Assembly: GCA_002306295.1 (NCBI GenBank)
Contig: DBRI01000017.1
Span: forward strand, 1-16,196
Direction of reading: 5' to 3'
Length of the DNA stretch: 16,196 bases
Origin: Patescibacteria group bacterium UBA1372
GTDB lineage: Bacteria > Patescibacteriota > Microgenomatia > UBA12405
Every line of letters begins with the position of its first letter. The stretch's first letter is position 1. Positions 1 to 6,637 of this stretch are shown here, piece after piece. The notes beneath the pieces are model-generated. The model made no database searches, was not told the origin of the DNA, and saw only the letters and a list, made by a program, of their open reading frames with translations. Both the position numbers and the translations under genes were made by a program.

Positions 1-332
1 GTCTAGTTTAAGGGGTACGGGTCATTTCCGATTTAATTTGTGACATATTGTAGCTTCGTTGTTTCTTTGAGTGAATGTCCATAAGTTATTTTACTTCTTG
101 CGTTTGTGAAGCCAAAATATTTATTTCATTGTTACTTAAATTTTTGCGTTTTCCGACCGAGTCAACAGTTTCTAATCGGCGCGGCGCCCCCCACGCGCCG
201 CGCCTTAATTCAATTTCTTAAAATGAGTTCGAATTTTGCGGTACAGCCGGAGCAGTTTGTTGGATACGAGTACAGAAAGATGGATAGTTAGTTATTTAGA
301 TAACAATTATTTTGATGAAACGGAGAAAATAT
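1..332. other. Stretch without a convincing gene
   Basis: I see no supported coding region here. An open frame from GTG at 106 to 291 has no Shine-Dalgarno sequence and no promoter, and its central part is simply the GC hairpin read through, so I do not call it. The only marked structure is the hairpin at 178-204. A weak palindrome (GTTAT, 4-nt loop, ATAAC) lies at 291-304, just beyond the 3' end of the minus-strand gene at 333. Confidence 0.6.
178..204. repeat. GC-only perfect 10-bp hairpin
   Basis: The arms GGCGCGGCGC (178-187) and GCGCCGCGCC (195-204) are perfectly complementary, with a 7-nt loop CCCCCAC. All 20 arm bases are G or C in otherwise AT-rich surroundings. Neither strand has a T-run after the stem, so it is not a standard intrinsic terminator. 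It may be an interspersed palindromic repeat, a structured-RNA stem or a protein site; the window gives no second copy to decide. Confidence 0.7.
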
Positions 333-695
333 TTATTTGACAGTATCATATTGATTTAATTTATCATTTAACCAATCTTGTAAGTCTATATACTTGTATG
401 GGGTGTTTGTTTTGTTCCATATTTTATAATGTTGGGGATCTCTTTTACCTGTCTTATAAAGCTCAAGATTGGAATTTTTTACTAATAAATCTTCAAAATT
501 GTCACAATTTGCCCTAACTAAGTATTTATCATTTGTCGTAACTACAATGTATGCCCAAAAATCTTCGTTGTGCCGATCTGTTTTTACTCTCAAGATATCG
601 TTCCAAGGAATTACTTTTTTGCCAAAAATATCTGAAAGCACAAGTCCTTCCTCACTTATATTACCGTAATAGCTAAACATACAAAGCCAAGCCAT
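333..695 (-). CDS. Hypothetical small protein with PH-like strand pattern
   Basis: The protein is about 120 residues and I do not recognise the family with certainty. Near residues 14-35 it has a pattern typical of bacterial PH-like domains: a short strand, a turn, EEGLVLSDIFGKKVIPW, then an acidic helix start (NDILRVK). A second strand pair follows around AYIVVTTNDKYLVRA. The C-terminus is polar and ends in a predicted amphipathic helix. I chose ATG at 695. An in-frame TTG at 701 is possible but overlaps the TATAAT -10 box, so a leaderless transcript starting at the ATG fits better. No partner gene is evident; the next gene is on the other strand. Confidence 0.5.
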   Translation of the reverse strand: MAWLCMFSYYGNISEEGLVLSDIFGKKVIPWNDILRVKTDRHNEDFWAYIVVTTNDKYLVRANCDNFEDLLVKNSNLELYKTGKRDPQHYKIWNKTNTPYKYIDLQDWLNDKLNQYDTVK

Positions 696-700
696 AATCA

Positions 701-706
701 ATTATA
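701..706 (-). promoter_or_regulatory. -10 box of the gene at 333-695
   Basis: On the minus strand this reads TATAAT and ends 5 nt before the ATG at 695, predicting a leaderless mRNA. No good -35 box is seen. Confidence 0.45.
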
Positions 707-808
707 CATAAAAAGTGAGAATAAATGTTCTGATTTACGATCTATAAATCCAAGTTGGCTTCCCGTCTTGGAGGATGTTAGGACCTTAGTCTGTGGAATA
801 TAACGATA

Positions 809-836
809 TTGAACTCTCAATATTTGGTGATATACT
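809..836 (+). promoter_or_regulatory. Promoter TTGAAC-16-TATACT, leaderless
   Basis: The -35 box is TTGAAC (809-814), the spacer is 16 bp and the -10 box is TATACT (831-836). The -10 ends 8 nt before the ATG at 845. The upstream in-frame TTG at 809 is part of the -35 box, so it cannot be the true start; the promoter decides the start codon of the following gene. Confidence 0.65.
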
Positions 837-844
837 TTGATACT

Positions 845-1591
845 ATGTCATTAAAAGATAGACTACAACAACACCGTGGAGATGAACAAACAAAAAGAGA
901 AGATATTGAACGAAGGATCAGAGATGAGTGGGATAGAAGATTTGTAGCGACAAGAAGAATAGTTAATGGGTTGCAAATAGAAGATAAACTAAGAGAAGTA
1001 AGGGATGAGATTTGGGGAGAAGGTGAAATTGTACACACCGAAGACAGTCAAACATCTCGAGTGTTTTTCGTTTTGTCAGCCTCTTGGCCAGTTTATAAGA
1101 AGGCAGAGAGAAGACAAGTAAATATGCCGTATAACGAAATGGATCTTGTGTATTTTCCAGCTACAGTAGAAAATGAGACAAGTAAAATGAGAGTAGAAGT
1201 TGAAGCTTTTATGGACGATAAAGGTAATTGGAACAACATAAGTGTCTGGGACTACAGAAGTGTCAGTGTTAATGTTTTTACAGATGACTCCATTTATTCT
1301 GAACCCACAATGAGAATGGTTTTAAATTCAGATGAACCTATTAAAAAAACTGACCAAGAAAGAATTGATGACTTGCTGGTTGAAGCCTGTGACAGAATTA
1401 GTTCACAATATCCACTCTCAATTCGAAGGCTTGCAGATCGTCAAGAAATTATCGATAGAGTTTTGTCTGGAGATCTAGAACGAAGTGAAATTCCTGCTGA
1501 TTTCGGATATCAATTCCCGCCAAAACCAAGACCAGTTGTTTTACCACCTGCAAAAACCCCTAGTAAAATAAAAAAATGGCTTGGTTTTTAG
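845..1591 (+). CDS. Hypothetical charged protein (248 aa)
   Basis: The family is not recognised. The first ~55 residues are strongly charged and helical (rich in R, E, D, K, Q), probably a coiled coil. A mixed region follows with hydrophobic strands such as RVFFVLSASWPVY and MDLVYFPATVEN, then another acidic helical segment (about 175-230). The tail is proline-rich (QFPPKPRPVVLPP) and ends in basic KIKKWLGF, which might contact a membrane or partner. There is no signal peptide or transmembrane segment. ATG at 845 is chosen because TTGAAC/TATACT places the transcription start right there. The stop is followed by a small AGCAG/CTGCT hairpin (1590-1603) without a T-run. Codon use looks like that of the neighbours. 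Confidence 0.7.
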   Translation: MSLKDRLQQHRGDEQTKREDIERRIRDEWDRRFVATRRIVNGLQIEDKLREVRDEIWGEGEIVHTEDSQTSRVFFVLSASWPVYKKAERRQVNMPYNEMDLVYFPATVENETSKMRVEVEAFMDDKGNWNNISVWDYRSVSVNVFTDDSIYSEPTMRMVLNSDEPIKKTDQERIDDLLVEACDRISSQYPLSIRRLADRQEIIDRVLSGDLERSEIPADFGYQFPPKPRPVVLPPAKTPSKIKKWLGF

Positions 1592-1670
1592 CAGATTACT
1601 GCTATTCAACCATAACATTCAAGCATATATTACGTATCTGTAGGTGTTATTATACTTTTGCTCCTCCGCG

Positions 1671-1739
1671 TCCTTCGATTCTCTCAGGATAAATTCCCTT
1701 CCTTCACTGCGTTCAGGATAAACTCACCTGCCTTGGCAG
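1671..1739. repeat. Degenerate interspersed palindromic repeat, two units plus palindrome
   Basis: Two direct units of 26 nt, 1671-1696 and 1700-1725, match at 20 of 26 positions and share TCCTTC and CAGGATAAA. A perfect palindrome CTGCC-TT-GGCAG (1728-1739) follows. On the minus strand, the side from which the GIY-YIG gene is read, the block runs PKDLS, then after one stop VYPERSEG and FILRESKD. Peptides of this type come from a palindromic repeat (cctTCgA...TCAGGatAA) that I recall as common in several bacterial groups. The copies here are decayed. The block sits immediately downstream of the GIY-YIG gene. Confidence 0.6.
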
Positions 1740-1759
1740 CTCAGATCCTTGGGAAGAAT

Positions 1760-2034
1760 AAATATTTAAAATTAACCAGATGTAATTAGGTTTAATTTCT
1801 TTTGTTTGGTCCACCCTTTTATTTGCTTCTCTCTAGCAACAGCATCAGACCTGTTCGAAAATTCTTGAGTATAAACAAGTTTAAAAGTATTAAATTGCTT
1901 AGTATATGTGGAATTATGATTTTGATGCTGTTTTAAACGATGACTAAGGTCGTTAGTAATACCAATATAAAGGGAAGTGTTGTCACAAAGTAATATGTAT
2001 AAATACCACATCTTTTGGTTAATTTTAAATATTT
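1760..2034 (-). mobile_element. Putative IR-bounded GIY-YIG unit (275 bp)
   Basis: A perfect 19-bp inverted repeat encloses the GIY-YIG gene: AAATATTTAAAATTAACCA at 1760-1778 and its exact complement at 2016-2034. The gene's stop codon lies inside one arm, and its start is 4 nt from the other. The arm upstream of the gene contains TAAAAT, a possible -10. The right arm ends at 2034, and at 2035 begins a sequence repeated at 9225, so 2034/2035 looks like a real junction. No target-site duplication is visible and no transposase is encoded. Calling it mobile is inference; the arms could instead pair in the mRNA or act as weak terminators. Confidence 0.5.
1772..2011 (-). CDS. GIY-YIG endonuclease domain protein (UPF0213-like)
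   Basis: This is a single-domain GIY-YIG nuclease of 79 residues, the usual size for the small stand-alone URI/UPF0213-like group. The hallmark motifs are visible: WYLYILLC (GIY-equivalent YLY), then SLYIGITNDLSHRLKQH, which holds the YIG triad and the catalytic-type arginine, then FKLVYTQEF and a glutamate in a helix ending REKQIKGWTKQKK. Family members hydrolyse one DNA strand with a divalent metal; the role of the stand-alone proteins is poorly defined. The gene lies within perfect 19-bp inverted repeats and beside degenerate palindromic repeats, which suggests association with a repeat-borne element. No Shine-Dalgarno sequence is seen; TAAAAT in the repeat ends 10 nt before the ATG. Confidence 0.85.
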   Translation of the reverse strand: MWYLYILLCDNTSLYIGITNDLSHRLKQHQNHNSTYTKQFNTFKLVYTQEFSNRSDAVAREKQIKGWTKQKKLNLITSG

Positions 2035-2149
2035 GCTCCCCAGCTCTAAAGATATTATAGTAGCTTTAGATAGGATTAATAAGGCGTTTAACAATGTGAT
2101 GGATATGGAGGTGATGAAGAATAGATTGATGGAGATTAAGAGGTTACAG
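2035..2149 (+). repeat. Duplicated segment, copy 1 (second copy at 9225-9339)
   Basis: From 2035 to about 2127 the sequence matches 9225 to about 9317 with a single mismatch (t/c). Weaker similarity continues to about 2149/9339. The substitutions after the near-identical part keep the reading frame and largely conserve the peptide, so the copies are related coding sequence. Left of the first base the two copies are unrelated: an inverted-repeat arm here, amidohydrolase coding sequence at copy 2. Confidence 0.85.
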
Positions 2150-2164
2150 ACATTAGCAACTTGA
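2039..2164 (+). pseudogene. 3' remnant of an unrecognised gene, copy 1
   Basis: One frame encodes about 41 residues beginning PSSKDIIVALDRINKAF, continuing with a Met/Asn-rich helix and EIKRLQ, and ending at TGA (2162-2164). It has no plausible start codon with a ribosome site, and upstream it runs straight into the inverted-repeat arm at 2034, so it appears to be a decapitated 3' end. The stop overlaps the TTG at 2161 of the next frame. Helical, charged, not assigned to a family. The closely related remnant at 9229-9369 shows that both come from one gene family. Confidence 0.55.
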
Positions 2165-2181
2165 GATATGATTATGACAAG

Positions 2182-2730
2182 ATGAATGATGAAATAGTGT
2201 TTGTCACTAAAAAAGTAAATCGTCTTGAGAAGGATGAATTGGCAATGATTAAAAACTTTTTGATCAATATATTTTCTGATCATGATGGATATGAAAAATC
2301 CGTGTATACAAATCCGGATTTGGATTCATGTGTATTAATGTATTTAGATAATAGATTTATTGGTCATGTGGGAATTACTAAAAGAATAGTCGATCATAAA
2401 AGCAGAGAATATTTAGTCGGTGGAATTGGAGATGTGGCGATTGATAAGAAGTTACAGGGAAAAGGATTGGGGAAGATATTGATGAAAGAAGTTGAGAAAC
2501 AACTACGATTGGATAATTATGATTTAGGAGTATTGTTTTGCCATCCCGATTTAGATAAGTTTTATGCTTCGTGTGGCTGGAAAAAGAAGGAAACTGGAAA
2601 AATATGGGCGATTAGAAAAGGAGTGAAAGAAGACCAAAGAAGGACATTTATTTTGCCGTTAAAAATGAATATTGAAGAAATAAATGTTTGGAATACTGAC
2701 GAGATAGAGATTGGAGTGGGCTCGTGGTAG
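2182..2730 (+). CDS. GNAT-family N-acetyltransferase
   Basis: An acetyl-CoA-dependent transferase of the GNAT fold, about 182 residues. Motif A is clear: a strand GGIGDVAIDKK, then LQGKGLGKIL (residues ~91-100) with the Q-x-x-G-x-G pyrophosphate loop, then the helix MKEVEKQL. Motif B follows as DLGVLFCHPDLDKFYASCGWKK, the usual FYxxxGW end of the fold. The substrate cannot be told; the arrangement recalls aminoglycoside 2'-N-acetyltransferase-like proteins, but that is weak. ATG at 2182 is preferred over in-frame TTG at 2161, which overlaps the stop of the gene remnant before it. The last 7 nt overlap the Nudix gene, so the two are probably translated together. Confidence 0.85.
   Translation: MNDEIVFVTKKVNRLEKDELAMIKNFLINIFSDHDGYEKSVYTNPDLDSCVLMYLDNRFIGHVGITKRIVDHKSREYLVGGIGDVAIDKKLQGKGLGKILMKEVEKQLRLDNYDLGVLFCHPDLDKFYASCGWKKKETGKIWAIRKGVKEDQRRTFILPLKMNIEEINVWNTDEIEIGVGSW
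2713..2716 (+). promoter_or_regulatory. Ribosome binding site deciding the GTG start at 2724
   Basis: GGAG lies 7 nt before GTG at 2724 inside the end of the GNAT gene. This ideal spacing favours the GTG start over the in-frame ATG at 2739 and shows that Shine-Dalgarno initiation is used inside operons here. Confidence 0.6.
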
Positions 2731-3215
2731 TATATGAAATGATAATTGATAAAAGTAGGCTATCTTATCGCAGAAGTACAATAGCTGTGGTAGTGGATAA
2801 GAATAACAGGATTTTATTGGCACAGAAACAAAGCTATCACGACAACGAATGGGAATTCCCGGGAGGCGGTGTCGAGGAGAGCGAGACTGATGAACAAGCA
2901 ATAATGCGAGAGCTGAACGAAGAACTGGGGACGGATAAATTTGAATTAATCAAGAGAAGTCGGGAGGATTACCAGTATGATTGGCCGGATGAAGTTATTG
3001 AAAAGAAATTTGAAGAGAAACGGAAGACATGGAGAGGGCAACAAAGAGCTCAATTTTTTGTAAAATTTACAGGACAGCCGGAAGAAATTAAATTCCAAAA
3101 AGAGGAAATTAGAAAAACTATATGGGTGACACCTCAAGAATCTGATGAATATTTTGTGTTTCCAAACCAACTGACCGTAACAAAAAGGTTGCTTGAAGAG
3201 TTTGGATTACTCTAA
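2724..3215 (+). CDS. Nudix hydrolase, RppH/Ap4A-hydrolase-like
   Basis: A 163-residue Nudix protein. The Nudix box GX5EX7REUXEEXGU is complete at residues ~48-70 (GGGVEES-E-TDEQAIM-RE-L-NEELG), giving the metal-binding glutamates. The N-terminal strands RRSTIAVVVDKNNRILLAQK and WEFPGG, and the later stretch YQYDWPDEVIEKK ... RGQQRAQFFVKF, resemble RppH and asymmetric dinucleoside tetraphosphatases, which remove pyrophosphate from RNA 5' ends or cleave Np4N. The RppH-like assignment is from overall pattern only. The GTG start overlaps the GNAT stop and has a good GGAG. The 3' end overlaps the oppositely oriented Nudix gene by 9 nt. Confidence 0.9.
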   Translation: MVVYEMIIDKSRLSYRRSTIAVVVDKNNRILLAQKQSYHDNEWEFPGGGVEESETDEQAIMRELNEELGTDKFELIKRSREDYQYDWPDEVIEKKFEEKRKTWRGQQRAQFFVKFTGQPEEIKFQKEEIRKTIWVTPQESDEYFVFPNQLTVTKRLLEEFGLL

Positions 3216-3605
3216 TTCGTTTTTAATACTTTCCAAGAAAGTTACTTCTTGAGGAACAAGTAGATTTAATGATTCATCAAAAGTGAGCCATATCGTTTCT
3301 TCTTCTGGAGGAGTTTTTGACATGGAGTTTCCGGTGATTTTCATTAAATACAGATGAACATCCTTGGTTATCCTGGTACCATCCTTTTCGACAGAGGGCT
3401 TTGTAACTACTCCTAACTTCTTAATAATTCTTATCTCTGTATAACCTGTTTCTTCGGTTACTTCTCTTAGTGCGGTATCTTCATAAGTTTCGCCTGGTTC
3501 AACATGACCTTTGGGGAATGTTATTTTGCCAACGTGGCTGAGTTTTACAAATAAAATTTTCCCATTTTGAATAATTACGCCTCCGGCTGATATTACTTTT
3601 TCCAT
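3207..3605 (-). CDS. Nudix hydrolase, Ap4A-hydrolase-like
   Basis: A compact Nudix protein of 132 residues. It starts with the typical strand VISAGGVIIQNGKILFVKL. The complete Nudix box lies at residues ~33-55 (GHVEPGE-TYEDTAL-REVTEETGY). Length and the IRIIKKLGVV ... YLMKI pattern fit MutT/diadenosine-tetraphosphate hydrolase-like enzymes; the substrate is not determinable from sequence. ATG at 3605 is chosen; a GTG directly before it is also in frame. A possible -10 TAAAAT (3611-3616) ends 5 nt upstream, so the mRNA may be leaderless. It converges with, and overlaps by 9 nt, the other Nudix gene, so transcription of one may interfere with the other. Confidence 0.88.
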   Translation of the reverse strand: MEKVISAGGVIIQNGKILFVKLSHVGKITFPKGHVEPGETYEDTALREVTEETGYTEIRIIKKLGVVTKPSVEKDGTRITKDVHLYLMKITGNSMSKTPPEEETIWLTFDESLNLLVPQEVTFLESIKNELE

Positions 3606-3610
3606 CACCT

Positions 3611-3616
3611 ATTTTA
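3611..3616 (-). promoter_or_regulatory. Possible -10 box of the minus-strand Nudix gene
   Basis: Reads TAAAAT on the minus strand and ends 5 nt before the ATG at 3605. No clear -35 box, so support comes mainly from the same spacing at other genes in the window. Confidence 0.35.
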
Positions 3617-3733
3617 GCTTGTTATCCGGATGATATAACTTGTCATTTAAATTGTGCTTTCCTCACTCACAAAATCAGGGGTGCTGTGTGTGGACTATAG
3701 AAAAGACGACCCAATCTCTCTAGTGAATTGTAT

Positions 3734-5518
3734 TTACACTACAATCGATGTATCGAAGCGAGGATCATTTTTTAAGCAAACTCTCAGTATATCTTCTTGT
3801 TCCAATGTTAAGTCTTTAACAATAATTCTGAGATTAAATAAATCGTCGATATTTTTTTGATTAATATGGACAATATTGGTACCCATTTCGCTTATTCTTC
3901 TAACAACATCAATTAGTATTCCCGGGTGATCTGTGCCAGCTAAGCGGAGGGTACTAAGCTTAAGTCCGCTTTTAGTGATGTTTACTCTGTCGAATTCGCT
4001 GGTAAGTTCATCAATTTTTATTGATTGGTTGCCTACCATAAAGTGTAAGTCGTCACAGCCTTGGCAACCAAAGTTGTACAAAATAGGATTAACAATATCT
4101 CCTAGATCCGAGATATCCAATATACCACGAGGTGCTAGAAAAGTTTCCATAATTTCTTTCCCCTTCTCAATAAGGACATCTCTTTTTTGCAATCTTCTTT
4201 GTTCTTCAAGTATCTTCCTAGTTTCAGGCAAACAATAGTATTCAAGATTATCTACTGGTGCTCGTCTTGGCTTGCCAACCACGACTTCGACAGTACTGGC
4301 GTTGGGTATCACTGTAGAAAGAGCTTTTTTATTTCCATTAACACGAATACCTGTGGCTTCGGCTAGAACTCTTGGATTAATTAATGCGGCAAAATCGACT
4401 CCTGTGGCTTCTTTGCGCATAAATCTAAGGCTACCCGAAGGGGTAAAAACTAGTTTTAATACGAAGTCTTTGAGGTCGGTTTCACCATGATTTATTAGAC
4501 TCACGACTCCCCAATTATTAAACTCTTCCATTTCATCGGTGACAAGGGCAATCTCAACAGGACCTTGAGGAAAATTTATTGTTGTTTGAATAGCCTGATA
4601 ACCGTTAACTCGCTTGTTGGCACCTACAAACTCATCAAAACGGTCGAAGTCAACTACGTTACCCTCGCTTTCATGTATTAAGGCCAAAAACTTACAACAG
4701 TCATCAACTGATGGTAGCCGTACTCTAAAACTTACTACATCATTGATCTCAAAAAAACTTTCAGGACTACACTTACCCTGCATGGAAAGTTTTCTTTGTT
4801 TTTCCTTGAGCGCCCAATAACCATTTTTTCTGGACTCTACCTTGCCCGAATACCCATTCTCCCGTAAAGATTGTTCGAGTTTGCTATTTACGAAGCTAAT
4901 AAATAAAGAATCATTCCGTTGATCAGAATCGATTTGTTGTTTTGTTTGTTTATAATTTTCAGGGTCTAAGTATTGGAAACATAAATCTTCCAATTCTCTT
5001 TTTACTTGCCACATACCAAGGGATTCTGCTAGTCGGGTATAGACATCAAGGGTTTCAGTTGATTTGGCAATTTGCTTTTCTGGTTTCATGTAACCGAGTG
5101 TCCTCATGTTATGAAGTCTGTCGGCCAGCTTGATAACTGCAACACCCGGATTAACATAGGATTTATCAAGTACTTTTGAAAGAGTATCCTTATCCGAACC
5201 CCCGTCTAACTTTGTGACTCCTTCAACGAGTTCTGCAACTTCACTTCCAAATACGTCCTTTATCTGATTAAGAGTTATTCCCGTATCTTCAACAGTATCG
5301 TGCAATAATGCAGTGATTAGATATTTTTCTTCTTTTATCCCCCATTCGTCGTGTAATATCTTTAGAACTTCGACACAGTGATTAAAGTACGGTTCGCCGG
5401 ATTTACGAAGTTGACCTTTGTGAGACTCAGAAGCAAGATTATAGGCTCGAAGTAGTTTTTCGGATTCAAATAGAATATTTCCTATGGATTCACCTTTTTT
5501 AAGGGTTTCTTGATACAT
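3734..5518 (-). CDS. RelA/SpoT homologue (bifunctional-type layout, synthetase eroded)
   Basis: A long RSH protein of 594 residues (typical ~720-740) that controls (p)ppGpp. The N-terminal HD hydrolase domain looks intact: H47 in YFNHCVEV, H73-D74 and E77-D78 in LLHDTVEDT, and D133 in KLADRLHNMRTL. The synthetase region (~200-340) keeps D260 (INDVVSFRV), NGYQ (305-308) and E322, but the usual SLHTT histidine is Q311 and the QIRT block is ALVT, so synthesis may be weak or lost. A TGS domain follows (~354-416), then a helical part with a Cys pair (FGCQGC), and a C-terminal ACT domain (~520-594). It has its own promoter and is not coupled to the operon upstream. Probably a SpoT-like hydrolase. 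Confidence 0.9.
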   Translation of the reverse strand: MYQETLKKGESIGNILFESEKLLRAYNLASESHKGQLRKSGEPYFNHCVEVLKILHDEWGIKEEKYLITALLHDTVEDTGITLNQIKDVFGSEVAELVEGVTKLDGGSDKDTLSKVLDKSYVNPGVAVIKLADRLHNMRTLGYMKPEKQIAKSTETLDVYTRLAESLGMWQVKRELEDLCFQYLDPENYKQTKQQIDSDQRNDSLFISFVNSKLEQSLRENGYSGKVESRKNGYWALKEKQRKLSMQGKCSPESFFEINDVVSFRVRLPSVDDCCKFLALIHESEGNVVDFDRFDEFVGANKRVNGYQAIQTTINFPQGPVEIALVTDEMEEFNNWGVVSLINHGETDLKDFVLKLVFTPSGSLRFMRKEATGVDFAALINPRVLAEATGIRVNGNKKALSTVIPNASTVEVVVGKPRRAPVDNLEYYCLPETRKILEEQRRLQKRDVLIEKGKEIMETFLAPRGILDISDLGDIVNPILYNFGCQGCDDLHFMVGNQSIKIDELTSEFDRVNITKSGLKLSTLRLAGTDHPGILIDVVRRISEMGTNIVHINQKNIDDLFNLRIIVKDLTLEQEDILRVCLKNDPRFDTSIVV

Positions 5519-5523
5519 GGAGT

Positions 5524-5552
5524 ATTGTAATCCCTGAATTCTTGCTTTTCAA
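5524..5552 (-). promoter_or_regulatory. Promoter TTGAAA-17-TACAAT of the RSH gene
   Basis: On the minus strand the -35 is TTGAAA (5547-5552), the spacer is exactly 17 bp and the -10 is TACAAT (5524-5529). The -10 ends 5 nt before the ATG, predicting a leaderless mRNA and independent expression from the upstream four-gene operon. Confidence 0.7.
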
Positions 5553-5563
5553 GTTATAAGCCA

Positions 5564-5809
5564 CTAGTCAAGGTTCTGTCTATAAACAGAATAGCTATTT
5601 GCTTTTAGTCCTTTACCAACAGCTTCTTTTAAGGTGTCTTCTCTGGAAGTCAGTCTTGAGTCTTCTGGTTCACCTTCAGACCGGCCTAAAAACGGATTAG
5701 TCATTCCGACATTAGAATCATCAACACGTCCGTAGGCTAAATGGTTGCCTAAAGACCTGACTGCAGCATCGATCCTAATTTTAAGTCTTTCTCTACTGGC
5801 ATTTTTCAT
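5564..5809 (-). CDS. Small hypothetical protein (81 aa)
   Basis: The family is not recognised. The N-terminal helix is basic (MKNASRERLKIRIDAAVRSL); a Gly/Asp/Ser/Glu-rich middle follows, then a charged helix (REDTLKEAVGKGLKA). No membrane segment or cysteine pair. It starts only 6 nt after the nucleotidyltransferase stop on the same strand, so it is most likely the last gene of that operon. TATAAA ends 5 nt before its ATG, so it could also have its own leaderless promoter inside the preceding gene's end. Its G+C is a little higher than that of the nucleotidyltransferase next to it. Confidence 0.55.
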   Translation of the reverse strand: MKNASRERLKIRIDAAVRSLGNHLAYGRVDDSNVGMTNPFLGRSEGEPEDSRLTSREDTLKEAVGKGLKANSYSVYRQNLD

Positions 5810-5815
5810 ATGATT

Positions 5816-6637
5816 TTATATTAAATTAGTTAACAATGGTACTAAAGTCTGACTATCAATTGAATTTTTTTCACGAACAGATACGGTATAGATGAGGAAC
5901 TCGACAATAGGAATCACTTCAATACAATATTCCAGCTTTTGAAACTTCTTTTGAAATAATAATAAAGTCTTAATATCGGAATCGGAGAGTACATTTTTAA
6001 AACGATCAATAATTAAATTAACACAGGAAATAGTTTCGAGTTCAAATACTTCTTTTGTACCGAGTTTTTTATAATCGATAAGATCCAAGAAAAGACATAG
6101 GTCAAATAACGTACGCATGATATTTTTATTGACGATGTACGGATGAGAATTGGCAAAAAAAGATTTTCTAATATCTTTAAAGTATATTTGAGCTGTTAAC
6201 AGCAAACTAAACTTAGCTGTTTTGTCATCAATTTTTTTGCATAGGTCTTTATAGATATTATTACCGATCAGCGTTATCCCGTTACTATAGGCAAAGTACA
6301 TAAATATTTTGTATTTTGTATACTGAATAAGGCCTTTTGGATCGGTTAATTCATTTGTATAACGGAGCTGACACTCTGTAGGTACAGATGAATTTTGTAT
6401 AATTTCTTTTATGATTTTATAGTCATCGTTACTATGTTTTTTTAGTACAAGCTCCAAATCAATATCTGAAAAATCGTTTGAAAATGGTTTGAATAATGAT
6501 GAACCATGGACAATAAGGCATTTAATGTTCTCATGAATTTTAGATTTCTTGAATGCCTCTTTATAGGCTTTTATGTAGTGTCTATTTGGAAAAGGAATTT
6601 GTTTTAACATAGTTTTCAATTTGTATCCCGAGTTCAT
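5816..6637 (-). CDS. Minimal nucleotidyltransferase-domain protein
   Basis: A polymerase-beta-type nucleotidyltransferase fold in the first ~110 residues. The GS motif (HGSS, residues 44-47) is followed by D58-x-D60 in SDIDLELV, which together bind metal and NTP. The remaining ~160 residues are helical, as in aminoglycoside or lincosamide nucleotidyltransferases and MNT proteins, but no toxin-type HEPN motif (Rx4-6H) stands out. Substrate unknown: it could modify a small molecule, tRNA or protein. ATG at 6637 is favoured by AAGG 8 nt upstream; it overlaps the hydrolase gene by 56 nt. ATG at 6610 is an alternative. Third gene of the operon beginning at 8733. Confidence 0.75.
   Translation of the reverse strand: MNSGYKLKTMLKQIPFPNRHYIKAYKEAFKKSKIHENIKCLIVHGSSLFKPFSNDFSDIDLELVLKKHSNDDYKIIKEIIQNSSVPTECQLRYTNELTDPKGLIQYTKYKIFMYFAYSNGITLIGNNIYKDLCKKIDDKTAKFSLLLTAQIYFKDIRKSFFANSHPYIVNKNIMRTLFDLCLFLDLIDYKKLGTKEVFELETISCVNLIIDRFKNVLSDSDIKTLLLFQKKFQKLEYCIEVIPIVEFLIYTVSVREKNSIDSQTLVPLLTNLI

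Noticed and set aside
106..291. Open frame of 61 codons starting at GTG
   Set aside because: No ribosome site or promoter, odd composition, and its centre is only the GC hairpin read through.
809..844. Upstream start of the hypothetical gene at TTG 809
   Set aside because: The TTG is the first half of the -35 box TTGAAC, upstream of the predicted transcription start.
1671..1739. Start of a CRISPR array
   Set aside because: Only two imperfect direct units with a 3-nt gap and no equal spacers; the pattern fits an interspersed palindromic repeat.
1933..2283. Minus-strand open frame sharing a long peptide with one at 9123-9386
   Set aside because: The shared peptide is the antisense of the duplicated plus-strand fragment; the plus frame ends in real stops and its substitutions preserve the peptide.
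5816..6637. MNT/HEPN-type toxin-antitoxin pair with the 81-aa gene
   Set aside because: The 81-aa protein shows no HEPN RX4-6H motif, and the nucleotidyltransferase is larger than a typical MNT antitoxin.
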